Origin: Pseudomonas triclosanedens
GTDB taxonomy: Bacteria; Pseudomonadota; Gammaproteobacteria; Pseudomonadales; Pseudomonadaceae
NCBI RefSeq assembly: GCF_026686735.1
Contig: NZ_CP113432.1
Location: 5,259,001-5,323,000 of the forward strand
DNA: 64,000 nt
Reading direction: 5' to 3'
Position numbers and translations under genes: made by a program
Shown: piece by piece, positions 46,359 to 54,593 of the stretch
Position numbering within the stretch: the first letter of the stretch is position 1
Layout: the number at the start of each line of letters is the position of its first letter
Notes under the pieces: generated by a model
What the model saw: only the letters and a program-made list of their open reading frames with translations
What the model was told of the DNA's origin: nothing
Databases searched by the model: none

Positions 46359-47798
46359 TCAGTTCCTCCCTGCCGGGCTATCGGTTTCATCATCGTCCAA
46401 GCCTTCCGCGGTAGCCGACAGAGGCCTCGCCGGAGTGCGCTGCTGGCCGGCGCCGCCGTGGCTGGCTTCGCGCCCTTCATGGGTGATCGGTCCCTTGCGC
46501 ACCAGGCGCATCATGTAGCCGATGCCCACGCCGAACAGCGAGAAGTACACCACCACGAACATCACCAGGGTCACGCTCATCTGCGTGACGCTATGGTTGG
46601 ACACCGCATCGGCGGTACGCATCAGCCCGTAGACCACCCACGGCTGGCGGCCGATTTCGGTGGTGAACCAGCCGGCAAGAATCGCGATCAGGCCGGACGG
46701 CCCCATCCACAACACCAGCTTGAGGAAGGCGCGGTTCTCGAACAGCCGGCCGCGCCAGCGCAGCCAGGCGCTCCACAGGCCGATGAAGATCATCAGCATG
46801 CCCAGGCCGGCCATGATGCGGAACGACCAGAACACCACGGTGGAGTTGGGCCGGTCAGCCTTGGGGAAGTCCTTCAGCGCGGGGATCGGCTCGGTCAGGC
46901 TGTGGTTGAGGATCAGGCTGCCAAGCACCGGGATCTCCACCTTGAAGCGGGTTTCCTCGCGCTCCATGTCCGGCCAGCCGAACAGGATCAGCGGAGTCGG
47001 TTCGCCGCTGCTGTTGTCCCAGTGGCCCTCCATCGCGGCGATCTTCGCCGGCTGATGCTTGAGGGTGTTGAGGCCGTGGGCGTCGCCCACCATCGCCTGG
47101 ATCGGCGCGACGATCAGCGCCATCCACATCGCCATCGAGAGCATCTTGCGGATCGCCGGGTTGTCGCGGCCACGCAGCAGATGCCAGGCCGCCGAGGCAC
47201 CGACGAAGAACGCGGTGGCGACGAACGAGGCAATGGCCATGTGCGCCAGGCGATAGGGGAACGACGGGTTGAAGATCACCGCCACCCAGTCCACCGGCAC
47301 CACAACACCATTGACGATTTCGTGCCCCTGCGGGGTCTGCATCCAGCTATTGGAGGCGAGGATCCAGAACGTGGAAATCAGCGTGCCAATGGCCACCATC
47401 ACCGTGGCGAAGAAGTGCAGGCCGGGGCCGACGCGGTGCCAGCCGAACAGCATGACGCCGAGGAAGCCCGCTTCGAGGAAGAACGCGGTGAGTACCTCGT
47501 AGGTCAGCAGCGGGCCGGTGATACTGCCGGCGAACGCCGAGAAGGCGCTCCAGTTGGTGCCGAACTGGTAGGCCATGACGAGTCCGGAGACCACGCCCAT
47601 GCCGAAGTTGACGGCGAATATCTTCGACCAGAAGTGATAGAGGTCGCGGTAGACCTCCTCGTGGGTCTTCAGCCACAGGCCCTCGAGCACCGCCAGGTAG
47701 CTGGCCAGGCCGATGGTGATGGCAGGGAAGATGATGTGGAAGGAGACGGTAAAGGCGAACTGGATACGGGCCAGGTCGAGCGCCTCTAATCCGAACAT
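46359..47798 (-). CDS. cioA: cyanide-insensitive quinol oxidase subunit I
   Basis: A 479-residue heme-bearing subunit of a bd-type oxidase. Ligand and proton-path residues are visible: H21 (SFHIIFP), H186 (RLAHMAIASF), E101 (TYEVLTAF) and E109 (FLEAGFLG). The quinol-binding loop is of the short type (lacking the insertion of E. coli CydA), as in P. aeruginosa CioA, which keeps respiring when cyanide blocks heme-copper oxidases. The C-terminal tail after about 450 is polar and low-complexity. A TTGA-N6-TCAA motif lies about 160 bp upstream. Confidence 0.92.
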   Translation of the reverse strand: MFGLEALDLARIQFAFTVSFHIIFPAITIGLASYLAVLEGLWLKTHEEVYRDLYHFWSKIFAVNFGMGVVSGLVMAYQFGTNWSAFSAFAGSITGPLLTYEVLTAFFLEAGFLGVMLFGWHRVGPGLHFFATVMVAIGTLISTFWILASNSWMQTPQGHEIVNGVVVPVDWVAVIFNPSFPYRLAHMAIASFVATAFFVGASAAWHLLRGRDNPAIRKMLSMAMWMALIVAPIQAMVGDAHGLNTLKHQPAKIAAMEGHWDNSSGEPTPLILFGWPDMEREETRFKVEIPVLGSLILNHSLTEPIPALKDFPKADRPNSTVVFWSFRIMAGLGMLMIFIGLWSAWLRWRGRLFENRAFLKLVLWMGPSGLIAILAGWFTTEIGRQPWVVYGLMRTADAVSNHSVTQMSVTLVMFVVVYFSLFGVGIGYMMRLVRKGPITHEGREASHGGAGQQRTPARPLSATAEGLDDDETDSPAGRN

Positions 47799-48244
47799 GA
47801 CGATTCCTCTTCAGGCTGACGCCCGCCACCCTGGTGGCTTGGGCACCGTGCCTTGCGCATGCGCAGGGCGTTCTTGCGTGAGTCTGTATATCGAACCACC
47901 GGTCTGGCGCCGGTTCGGCTTAATTTCGCCGCTCAATCAGAATGGACCGCCATCTGCATTGACGCCGCTCAAGAAAGCAACCCGATATTACGCCGCCATC
48001 CGACACGCGCCGCCGTGGTGGGATGCCGCGCGACTGGGTGTCGCGCGACAGCTTGTCTCAGCCTTTTATTATAAAAATGGAATATCAAAATGAAAAATTA
48101 GTATTTTATTGGAATAAAAAGACTGGATAAGGTGGCTCCCAACCACAGCCGAAAGAGCTGTGGAATCGACTCCACCGCCCGTTCGCAGGCCCCATCCCGG
48201 CCAGTACAGACGCCAGCGGTCATCTGCCCCACAAGGACATCGCA
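47799..48244. other. 446-bp divergent region with ANR-like motif
   Basis: Lies between cioA (minus) and metQ (plus). TTGACGCCGCTCAA at 47959-47972 fits the TTGA-N6-TCAA core of Anr/Fnr boxes but not the full consensus; P. aeruginosa cioAB is known to be repressed by Anr. GC-rich inverted repeats occur at 47892-47918 and around 48026-48046. Bases 48065-48125 are strikingly AT-rich and probably hold the metQ promoter. No reading frame is convincing. Confidence 0.4.
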
Positions 48245-49024
48245 ATGAAGAAACTGCTGCTTCTGACTGCCCTCGCCGCCGCCTTCACCACCTCGGCTTT
48301 TGCCAGCGAGAAACTGGTGGTCGCCGCCACACCGATTCCCCATGCGGAAATCCTCGAGCTGATCAAGCCGACCCTGGCCAAGGAAGGCGTGGACCTGGAG
48401 ATCAAGGTCTTCACCGACTATGTGCAGCCCAACGTACAGGTTGCCGAGAAGCGCCTGGACGCCAACTACTTCCAGACCAAGCCGTACCTGGACAACTTCA
48501 ACAAGGGCAAGGGCACCAACCTGGTCACCGTGACCGGCGTGCATGTCGAGCCCTTCGGCGGCTACTCGAAGAAGTACAAGTCCATCGACGAACTGCCTGA
48601 CGGCGCTACCGTCGCCCTGCCCAACGAGGGCAGCAACAGCGGCCGTGCCCTGCTCCTGCTGCAGAAGGCTGGCGTAATCAAGCTGAAGGATCCGAGTAAC
48701 GCCCTGGCCACTCCCAAGGACATCGCCGAGAACCCGAAGAACCTGAAGTTCAAGGAGCTCGAATCCGCCCTGCTGCCGCGTGTGCTGGACCAGGTCGACC
48801 TGGACCTGATCAACACCAACTACGCGCTGGAAGCCAAGCTCAACCCGGTGAAGGACGCGCTGATCCTGGAAGACCGCAACTCGCCGTACGTGAACTACCT
48901 GGTGGCCCGTCCGGACAACAAGGACAGCGACGCGCTGAAGAAGCTCTCCGCCGCCCTGACCAGCCCGGAAGTCAAAGCCTTCATCGAGAAGAAGTACAAC
49001 GGCGCCGTGGTGCCGGCCTTCTGA
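48245..49024 (+). CDS. metQ: MetQ/NlpA-family methionine-binding protein
   Basis: A 259-residue periplasmic binding protein for D/L-methionine-type ligands. It has a signal peptide (1-20, AFA before SEK) with no lipobox cysteine, so it is probably soluble, unlike many MetQ lipoproteins. Family motifs are VVAATPIPHAEILE, LDANYFQTKPYLDNF, ALPNEGSNSGRALLLLQKAG and DLINTNYAL. No metN or metI gene adjoins, so it must use a transporter elsewhere. It is followed by a terminator and then by a Cys/Met-metabolism PLP enzyme, suggesting organosulfur uptake and use. Confidence 0.88.
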   Translation: MKKLLLLTALAAAFTTSAFASEKLVVAATPIPHAEILELIKPTLAKEGVDLEIKVFTDYVQPNVQVAEKRLDANYFQTKPYLDNFNKGKGTNLVTVTGVHVEPFGGYSKKYKSIDELPDGATVALPNEGSNSGRALLLLQKAGVIKLKDPSNALATPKDIAENPKNLKFKELESALLPRVLDQVDLDLINTNYALEAKLNPVKDALILEDRNSPYVNYLVARPDNKDSDALKKLSAALTSPEVKAFIEKKYNGAVVPAF

Positions 49025-49093
49025 TCCAGCCGCCCGGCCCCATGCCGGGCGCAACGACTCCCACGCAGGGCGCGCCGTTGCGCGCCCGCTTCG

Positions 49094-49127
49094 ACGCCGG
49101 TGGGCAGGTTCCACCGGCGTTTTTCTT
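49094..49127 (+). terminator. terminator after metQ
   Basis: ACGCCGGTGG (49094-49103) pairs with CCACCGGCGT (49111-49120), followed by TTTTCTTT. It separates metQ from the PLP-enzyme gene, so the latter either has its own promoter or depends on readthrough. Confidence 0.82.
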
Positions 49128-49194
49128 TGAGCCTGCCCGCCCCGGAATGGACGAATGCAGGCAGGCATCGAGCAGGCTTCACGAGGTATCCGTC

Positions 49195-50385
49195 ATGAGC
49201 GAATCAACCAAAGGCCCCTCCACCCGCGCGGTGCACAGCGGCCATGACGCCGACCGGCGCATGGTTACCCGCGCCAAGAGCCAGCCGATCTACCAGAGCT
49301 CAGTGTTCGTCTACGACTCGCTGGAGCAGGTTGACGACTTCCTCGCCGGCAACCCCGACAACTACATGTATACGCGCATAGGCAACCCCAATCACAGCGC
49401 CGTGGAAGAACTCCTGCGCGACCTGGAGGGCGGTGAAGACGCCCTGTTCTCGGCGTCAGGCATGGCGGCGATATCCGCCGCACTGCTGGGCGTGCTGGGC
49501 AACGGCGATCACCTGATCGCAAGCCGCGAGCTGTACGGCACCACCCAGAGCCTGATCGAAAAGGAACTGGCGCGCTTCGGCATCGCCGCCACGCTCCTCG
49601 ACCTCAATGACCTGGCAGCGGTGGAAGCGGCGATCACGCCTGCCACCCGGCTCATCTATACCGAAACCGCGTCGAATCCGTTGGTGCGGGTCAGCGATAT
49701 TCCAGCGCTGGCCGACCTCTCGAAGCGTCGCGGCCTCAAGCTGCTGGTGGACAACACCTTCCTCTCGCCGGTGCTCTACCAGCCGCTGCGCGACGGTGCC
49801 GACCTGGTGATCCACAGCACCACCAAATACCTGAACGGACACAGCGACGCGATGGGTGGCGCACTGGTTGGCGACGCCCAGTGGGTCGCCGCCGCGCGGC
49901 GCTTCCAGATCAACGCCGGTGGCAGCGCCAGCCCGTTCGAAAGCTGGCTGACCTTCCGCGGCGCCAAGACCCTCGCCCTGCGCATGCGCGCCCACTCGGG
50001 CAACGCCCAGGCGCTGGCCGAAGCCCTGGAAACCCATCCGCGTGTGAACCGCGTGTACTACCCCGGCCTGCCGTCGCACCCCGACCATGAACTGGCACGC
50101 CGGCTGTTCCGCAAGGGGCACTCGGGCATGTTGAGCTTCACCCTGAAAGGCGGCCTGGACCAGGTCGACGCACTGATCGGCGCGTTGCGCCTGGCGGCCT
50201 TCGCGCCTTCGCTTGCCGGCGTCGCCAGCAGCATCACCCATCCCGGCAAGACTTCGCACCGCGCGCTGTCCGCCGAAGCCCTGACCGCGCTAGACATCCA
50301 CGACGGCACCATCCGCGTGTCGGTGGGCATCGAAGACAGCGAGGACATCGTCACCGACTTCCTGCAGGCGCTGGACGCGCTGTAA
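49195..50385 (+). CDS. Cys/Met-metabolism PLP-dependent enzyme
   Basis: A 396-residue enzyme of the cystathionine gamma-synthase/gamma-lyase fold. PLP binds K211 in IHSTTKYLNGH. Further family motifs are NYMYTRIGNPNHSAVEELL, ALFSASGMAAI and the C-terminal SLAGVASSITHPGKTSH with SVGIEDSEDIVTDFLQAL. Such enzymes cleave or build cystathionine, or degrade methionine to methanethiol; which cannot be fixed from sequence. GAGG precedes ATG 49195. It probably forms a unit with the sigma-54-type gene 18 bp downstream and works with metQ on sulfur amino acids. Confidence 0.85.
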   Translation: MSESTKGPSTRAVHSGHDADRRMVTRAKSQPIYQSSVFVYDSLEQVDDFLAGNPDNYMYTRIGNPNHSAVEELLRDLEGGEDALFSASGMAAISAALLGVLGNGDHLIASRELYGTTQSLIEKELARFGIAATLLDLNDLAAVEAAITPATRLIYTETASNPLVRVSDIPALADLSKRRGLKLLVDNTFLSPVLYQPLRDGADLVIHSTTKYLNGHSDAMGGALVGDAQWVAAARRFQINAGGSASPFESWLTFRGAKTLALRMRAHSGNAQALAEALETHPRVNRVYYPGLPSHPDHELARRLFRKGHSGMLSFTLKGGLDQVDALIGALRLAAFAPSLAGVASSITHPGKTSHRALSAEALTALDIHDGTIRVSVGIEDSEDIVTDFLQALDAL

Positions 50386-50403
50386 CGCAGAGGGAGAATT
50401 TCC

Positions 50404-51345
50404 ATGAATGCACCACACGCGCCCTTGCCGCTGCTGACCTTTCCCGATGCCGACAAGAGCCCGTTGAGCATCCGCGCCAAGGCGCTGGTGTTCTTCGACC
50501 CACGCTCGCATCAGGTACGTGACGAAGTGGAGCGCCTGGCGCCGCTGCCGCAGCCCGTGCTGATCCACGGCGAGACCGGCACCGGCAAGGAATTGCTGGC
50601 CCGGCACATCCACCGCGCCAGCGAGCGCCCCGGCCTGTTCGTCGCGGTGAGCTGCAGCGCACTCAGCCGCAACTATGCCGAGGCAGAACTGTTCGGCTAC
50701 GCGCCGGGTGCCCACAACGGCCCGGTAGGCAGCCGTGCCGGCTGGTTCGGCTCGGCCAACGGCGGCACGCTGTACCTCGATGAAATCGCCGACCTGCCGC
50801 TGTCGCTGCAGCACAAGCTGCTACGCGTATTGCAGGAGCGTGAAGTGCTGCGGGTCGGCGCCCGTGAACCGGTGCCGGTGGACGTACGCCTGGTGGCGGC
50901 CACCAGCCTCGACCTTGTCCAGGCGGTACGTGCCGGCAAGTTCCTCGAAGGGCTGCAACAGTACCTGCACGATGGCAACCTGACGCTGCCGCCCCTGCGC
51001 GAGCGCGTCGGCGACATCCTGCCGCTGGCCGAATACTTCCTCGGCGTTCACGCCCAGCGCCTGGAACTGCCCGTGCCGCAGATCGCCAGCGACACTCAGC
51101 AGGCACTGGAAAGCTACTCGTGGCCGGGAAACATCCGCGAACTGGAAAACGTCATTCACTTCGCCCTGCTGGTCAGCCCGGACGAAGAGATTCGCCCGGA
51201 GCACCTGAACTTTTCAGGCGGCGCGGCGGGTGCCGGCGGCGAGGGGGGAATCGATGCAGAAGCGCTGGAGCAACTGGTGCGCCAGCCCGGCGTCGAAGCG
51301 CAGCTGCGCGCGCTGCTGCAACGCCTGGAGCGAGAGCGGAGCTGA
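50404..51345 (+). CDS. atypical sigma-54 enhancer-binding protein (AAA+ only)
   Basis: A 313-residue protein with a sigma-54-activator AAA+ core: Walker A GETGTGKE (56-63), Walker B GGTLYLDEI (120-128), PPLRER (196-201) and sensor II WPGNIREL. Two hallmarks are missing. The sigma-54-contacting GAFTGA loop reads GAHNGP (102-107), and no Fis-type helix-turn-helix follows the AAA+ domain; the tail is Gly/Ala-rich, then helical. The N-terminus is only about 30 residues, so there is no sensory domain. It may be a co-regulator or anti-activator that joins hexamers of another activator, or a degenerate gene kept open. It resembles SfnR-like short activators of sulfur metabolism. Confidence 0.75.
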   Translation: MNAPHAPLPLLTFPDADKSPLSIRAKALVFFDPRSHQVRDEVERLAPLPQPVLIHGETGTGKELLARHIHRASERPGLFVAVSCSALSRNYAEAELFGYAPGAHNGPVGSRAGWFGSANGGTLYLDEIADLPLSLQHKLLRVLQEREVLRVGAREPVPVDVRLVAATSLDLVQAVRAGKFLEGLQQYLHDGNLTLPPLRERVGDILPLAEYFLGVHAQRLELPVPQIASDTQQALESYSWPGNIRELENVIHFALLVSPDEEIRPEHLNFSGGAAGAGGEGGIDAEALEQLVRQPGVEAQLRALLQRLERERS

Positions 51346-51403
51346 ACGATGCGCGTAGTCGCCAGCGCGACCCGACGGGCCGCGCACGGGCGACAGGTCG
51401 GCC

Positions 51404-51739
51404 TTACTTGGTAGCGGTGTTGGAGTGCACGACCACCGGGGTGCACGACGGGTTGGTCAGCTTGGCCGGATCGGTCAGCAGGCCCGGCATCATGCGCGAG
51501 GTGCAGTTGAACACGCGGCCCTTGGTGGTGGTGGCGACGTAGGAGAGTTCCTGGCCACCCAGCGCGTCCGGCTGGCCGGCTTTGACATCGCTGACAACCA
51601 GCTCATCCGACGAAGCCAGGCCGATCATCTGGGCGGTAGCGGCTTGCAGCGGGACGATGGCCTGGTTGGTGGTCATGGTCTGGCAGCCGGCCAGCGAAGC
51701 GAAGAATGCAGCGGCAATAGCGGTACGTTTGAAGTCCAT
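51404..51739 (-). CDS. small predicted lipoprotein
   Basis: A 111-residue protein with a typical lipoprotein signal (FFASLAGC, C19). The mature domain of about 90 residues contains DVKAGQPDALGGQELSYVA and two more cysteines (NCTSRM, NPSCTPVV), which could form a disulfide. It is convergent with the preceding gene, 58 bp away. I recognise the general pattern of small Pseudomonas outer-membrane lipoproteins but no named family. Confidence 0.75.
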   Translation of the reverse strand: MDFKRTAIAAAFFASLAGCQTMTTNQAIVPLQAATAQMIGLASSDELVVSDVKAGQPDALGGQELSYVATTTKGRVFNCTSRMMPGLLTDPAKLTNPSCTPVVVHSNTATK

Positions 51740-52275
51740 ATCGTGATGCTCCCTTTAGGTTGTTTTTGTCCCGCGGCGGAGACTAACGGAATAAACAAGT
51801 CAATCGCTAGGGCCGATTTGCCGGTTTCCGGTAGAAACTTGCGTATCAGTTCAAGATTTCAGGCTTCTAGCGGATCCATCTCGACATCTGTGCTACGCGA
51901 CTTTTTAGTCCACGAGGCTCACGAAATTCGAACGGCGTGCACGCCTGGACAGGTTCATTGCGCAGCCGCGGCCTCTTCGAGCGACGCCCGCGAAGCCTCC
52001 AGGCACGGTGACACAAGGCATGGCGCTGAACCGTTTCACTAAAAGGCGACGAACGGTCGCAGTGAAACGATTCGCCTACTCGCTCGGTGACAGCAGGGAA
52101 TCCTGATCCGAACGTCAAATTCGAGACATTCAACTACAAACATGCTGAAAATCAGCCTCATCGACCAGATCAATACAGACCATCAAGACCATTCACTTCA
52201 ATTTGTCACAATCATCAGGGAAAATGGCTACCAGGCAGTCGGGACCCAATTTCCCCGGCGCCCTTGGAGACTATC
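51740..52275. other. 536-bp intergenic region
   Basis: Contains the promoter side of the small lipoprotein gene, an AT-rich stretch (52095-52230) and a structured inverted repeat at 52032-52069. A minus-strand frame of 88 codons (51867-52133) has arginine-rich, non-native composition and no ribosome site, so it is not called. Confidence 0.5.
52032..52069. repeat. nested inverted repeat, possible structured RNA
   Basis: CGTTTCACT (52032-52040) pairs perfectly with AGTGAAACG (52061-52069). Inside it GCGAC (52046-52050) pairs with GTCGC (52056-52060), giving a two-step hairpin with a one-sided AAAAG bulge. No T run follows, so it is not a standard terminator. It may be an operator or part of a small RNA. 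Confidence 0.45.
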
Positions 52276-52395
52276 GTGACCAGCTTTGCCGCTCTTGCCA
52301 GCTTTTTCGCCGCCACCGCTTTCCTGAACGTACCTGCCCAGGTCGATCCGGAACGCCGTGAGATTCGTCAGGCCAAGAAAGCCCGCCGCAAGTAA
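52276..52395 (+). CDS. 39-residue small protein
   Basis: A GTG-started frame of 39 codons with GGAG (52266-52269) six bases upstream. The product has a hydrophobic N-terminal half (MTSFAALASFFAATAFLNVP) and a basic, charged C-terminal half (DPERREIRQAKKARRK). Good ribosome-site spacing and GC-rich third positions support expression. A short amphipathic or membrane-tethered peptide is plausible. The function is unknown. Confidence 0.55.
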   Translation: MTSFAALASFFAATAFLNVPAQVDPERREIRQAKKARRK

Positions 52396-52530
52396 AGCAG
52401 TACCCGCTCCGCTCGGCCCTCGTACAGGGCCGGCGGCGGGACCATCGGTCCCGCCGATTGGCCTTGGAAGGCCACCCCGTGTTTTCATTGAATGCTCGTT
52501 CAAGGAAAAACACGAGGAACCCCGCCCGTT

Positions 52531-54537
52531 TTGTCCACAGCACAATCTCCCACTCAGTCCGTAACACCCCCACCCAGCATGCGCATGAACCCACCGGTCT
52601 TCTACGGTGCGTCGGCGCTGATCCTGCTCTTCGCCATCCTCGTGATCAGCCAGCCGCAACGCGCCGGCGAATGGCTGCTCGCCGCCCAGGCCTGGGCCTC
52701 CGGCACGGTCGGCTGGTACTACCTGCTGGCGATGACGCTGTACCTGATCTTCGTGGTGGTCACCGCGCTTTCCGGCTACGGAAAGATCAAGCTCGGCGCC
52801 GACCACGACGAGCCGGAATTCAGCTACCTGTCATGGGCTGGCATGCTGTTCGCCGCCGGCATCAGCATCACGCTGTTCTTCTTCTGCGTCTCCGAACCGC
52901 TGACGCACTTCCTGCACCCGCCCCAGGGCGATGCTGGCACGCGGGAAGCCGCGCGCCAGGCGATGCAACTGCTGTTCCTGCACTGGGGCCTGCATGGCTG
53001 GGGCGTGTTCGCCCTGGTGGCGATGGCGCTGGCCTACTTCGCCTACCGCCACAACCTGCCGCTGGCGTTGCGCTCGGCGCTCTATCCACTGATTGGCAAG
53101 CGCATCAACGGCCCCATTGGTTATACCGTGGACTGCTTCGGCATCATCGCCACGGTGTTCGGCCTGGGCGCGGACATGGGCTTCGGCGTGCTGCAGTTGA
53201 ACGCTGGCCTGGACTACCTGTTCGGCATCGCCCATAGCCATCCGGTGCAGATGACGCTGATCGCGCTGATGATGGGCGCAGCCATCCTGGTCGCCGTCTC
53301 CGGCGTGGACAAAGGTATCCGGCTGCTGTCGGACATCAACATGCTGCTGGCCTGCGCGCTGCTGCTGTTCGTGCTGTTCGCCGGCCCCACCCAGCACCTG
53401 CTCAATACCCTGGTGCAGAACATCGGCGATTACCTCGGCAGCCTGCCGACCAAGAGTTTCGACCTCTACGCCTATGGCGAGGGCGGCGACTGGCTGGGCG
53501 GTTGGACCGTGTTCTACTGGGCCTGGTGGATCGCCTGGGCCCCCTTCGTCGGCCTGTTCATCGCCCGCATCTCGCGTGGCCGGACGATTCGCGAGTTCGT
53601 CTTCGGCGTGCTGTTCATCCCCCTGGGTTTCACCCTGGCGTGGATGTCGATCTTCGGCAACAGTGCCCTCGACCAGGTGCTCAACCACGGCTTCAGCGAA
53701 CTGGGCCGGGTCGCCGTGGAAGAGCCCTCGATGGCGCTCTACCAGTTGTTGCAGAACTATCCCGGCAGCCGCCTGGTGATCGCCGTCACCGTGCTGGTGA
53801 GCTTCGTGTTCTTCGTCACCTCGGCGGACTCCGGCACCGTAGTGCTCTCCACCCTCTCCGCCCACGGCGGCGACACCGACGACGATGGGCCGAAATGGCT
53901 GCGAGTGTTCTGGGGCGTGGCCACCGCGCTGGTCACTGGCGGCCTGTTGTTCGCCGGCAGCATCGACGCGCTGAAGTCAGCGGTGGTGCTCACATCGCTA
54001 CCCTTCTCGCTGATCCTGCTGCTGATGATGTGGGGCCTGCACAAGGCGTTCTACCTCGAATCGCAGCGCCAGCGCGCACGTGCCCACTCCCTCGCCCCAC
54101 CGTCCGCCAAGCCCGGCGGCTGGAAGCGGCGCATCTCCCAGGCGGTGCACTTCCCGACCCGCGACGAGGTTTATCGTTTCATGACCGGCGTGGTCGCCCC
54201 GGCCATCGCCGAGGTCGCTGAGGTGTTCCAGGAGAAGGGCCTGCGCGTGGACAGCGACCTCGACCCGAGCAACCTGGAACTGGGCCTTGAGATCGGCCAC
54301 GGCGAGCAGCATCCGTTCCTCTACCAGGTATCGATGCGCGGCTACTTCACACCATCGTTCGCCCGTGCCGGCATGGGCGGCCTGCACCTGAAAAACCGCC
54401 GCTACTTCCGCGCCGAGGTACATCTCGCCGAGGGCAGTCAGGACTATGACCTGATGGGCTACGGCAAGGAGCAGATCATCAACGACATGCTCGACCAGTA
54501 CGAACGGCACCTGCAGTTCCTGCACCTGGTGCGCTGA
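52531..54537 (+). CDS. BCCT-family transporter (BetT-like)
   Basis: A roughly 668-residue betaine/choline/carnitine transporter with 12 membrane helices. The sequence NPPVFYGASALILLFA opens TM1. The tryptophan-rich segment is FYWAWWIAWAPFVGLFIARI, and TSADSGTVVLSTL is also typical. A long cytoplasmic C-terminal domain (about 515-668, from AVHFPTRDEVYRFMTGVVAP) is diagnostic of BetT-type choline transporters. The start is uncertain: TTG 52531 with GAGGA upstream is preferred, while ATG 52492 and ATG 52579 are alternatives. No bet genes adjoin, so the substrate (choline or a betaine) is inferred from the family. Confidence 0.88.
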   Translation: MSTAQSPTQSVTPPPSMRMNPPVFYGASALILLFAILVISQPQRAGEWLLAAQAWASGTVGWYYLLAMTLYLIFVVVTALSGYGKIKLGADHDEPEFSYLSWAGMLFAAGISITLFFFCVSEPLTHFLHPPQGDAGTREAARQAMQLLFLHWGLHGWGVFALVAMALAYFAYRHNLPLALRSALYPLIGKRINGPIGYTVDCFGIIATVFGLGADMGFGVLQLNAGLDYLFGIAHSHPVQMTLIALMMGAAILVAVSGVDKGIRLLSDINMLLACALLLFVLFAGPTQHLLNTLVQNIGDYLGSLPTKSFDLYAYGEGGDWLGGWTVFYWAWWIAWAPFVGLFIARISRGRTIREFVFGVLFIPLGFTLAWMSIFGNSALDQVLNHGFSELGRVAVEEPSMALYQLLQNYPGSRLVIAVTVLVSFVFFVTSADSGTVVLSTLSAHGGDTDDDGPKWLRVFWGVATALVTGGLLFAGSIDALKSAVVLTSLPFSLILLLMMWGLHKAFYLESQRQRARAHSLAPPSAKPGGWKRRISQAVHFPTRDEVYRFMTGVVAPAIAEVAEVFQEKGLRVDSDLDPSNLELGLEIGHGEQHPFLYQVSMRGYFTPSFARAGMGGLHLKNRRYFRAEVHLAEGSQDYDLMGYGKEQIINDMLDQYERHLQFLHLVR

Positions 54538-54552
54538 CCCCGGCACAAAGGA

Positions 54553-54576
54553 AAAAGGCGCCCGGAGGCGCCTTTT
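54553..54576. terminator. bidirectional terminator
   Basis: AAAAGGCGCC (54553-54562) pairs with GGCGCCTTTT (54567-54576) around a CGGA loop, between the convergent BCCT and OPT genes. Confidence 0.85.
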
Positions 54577-54593
54577 CGCTGCACAGCGATGGG

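Noticed and set aside
51867..52133. 88-codon minus-strand frame in the 51.7-52.3 kb gap
   Set aside because: Arg-rich composition, no ribosome site, and it spans the two-step hairpin. Most likely a chance frame.
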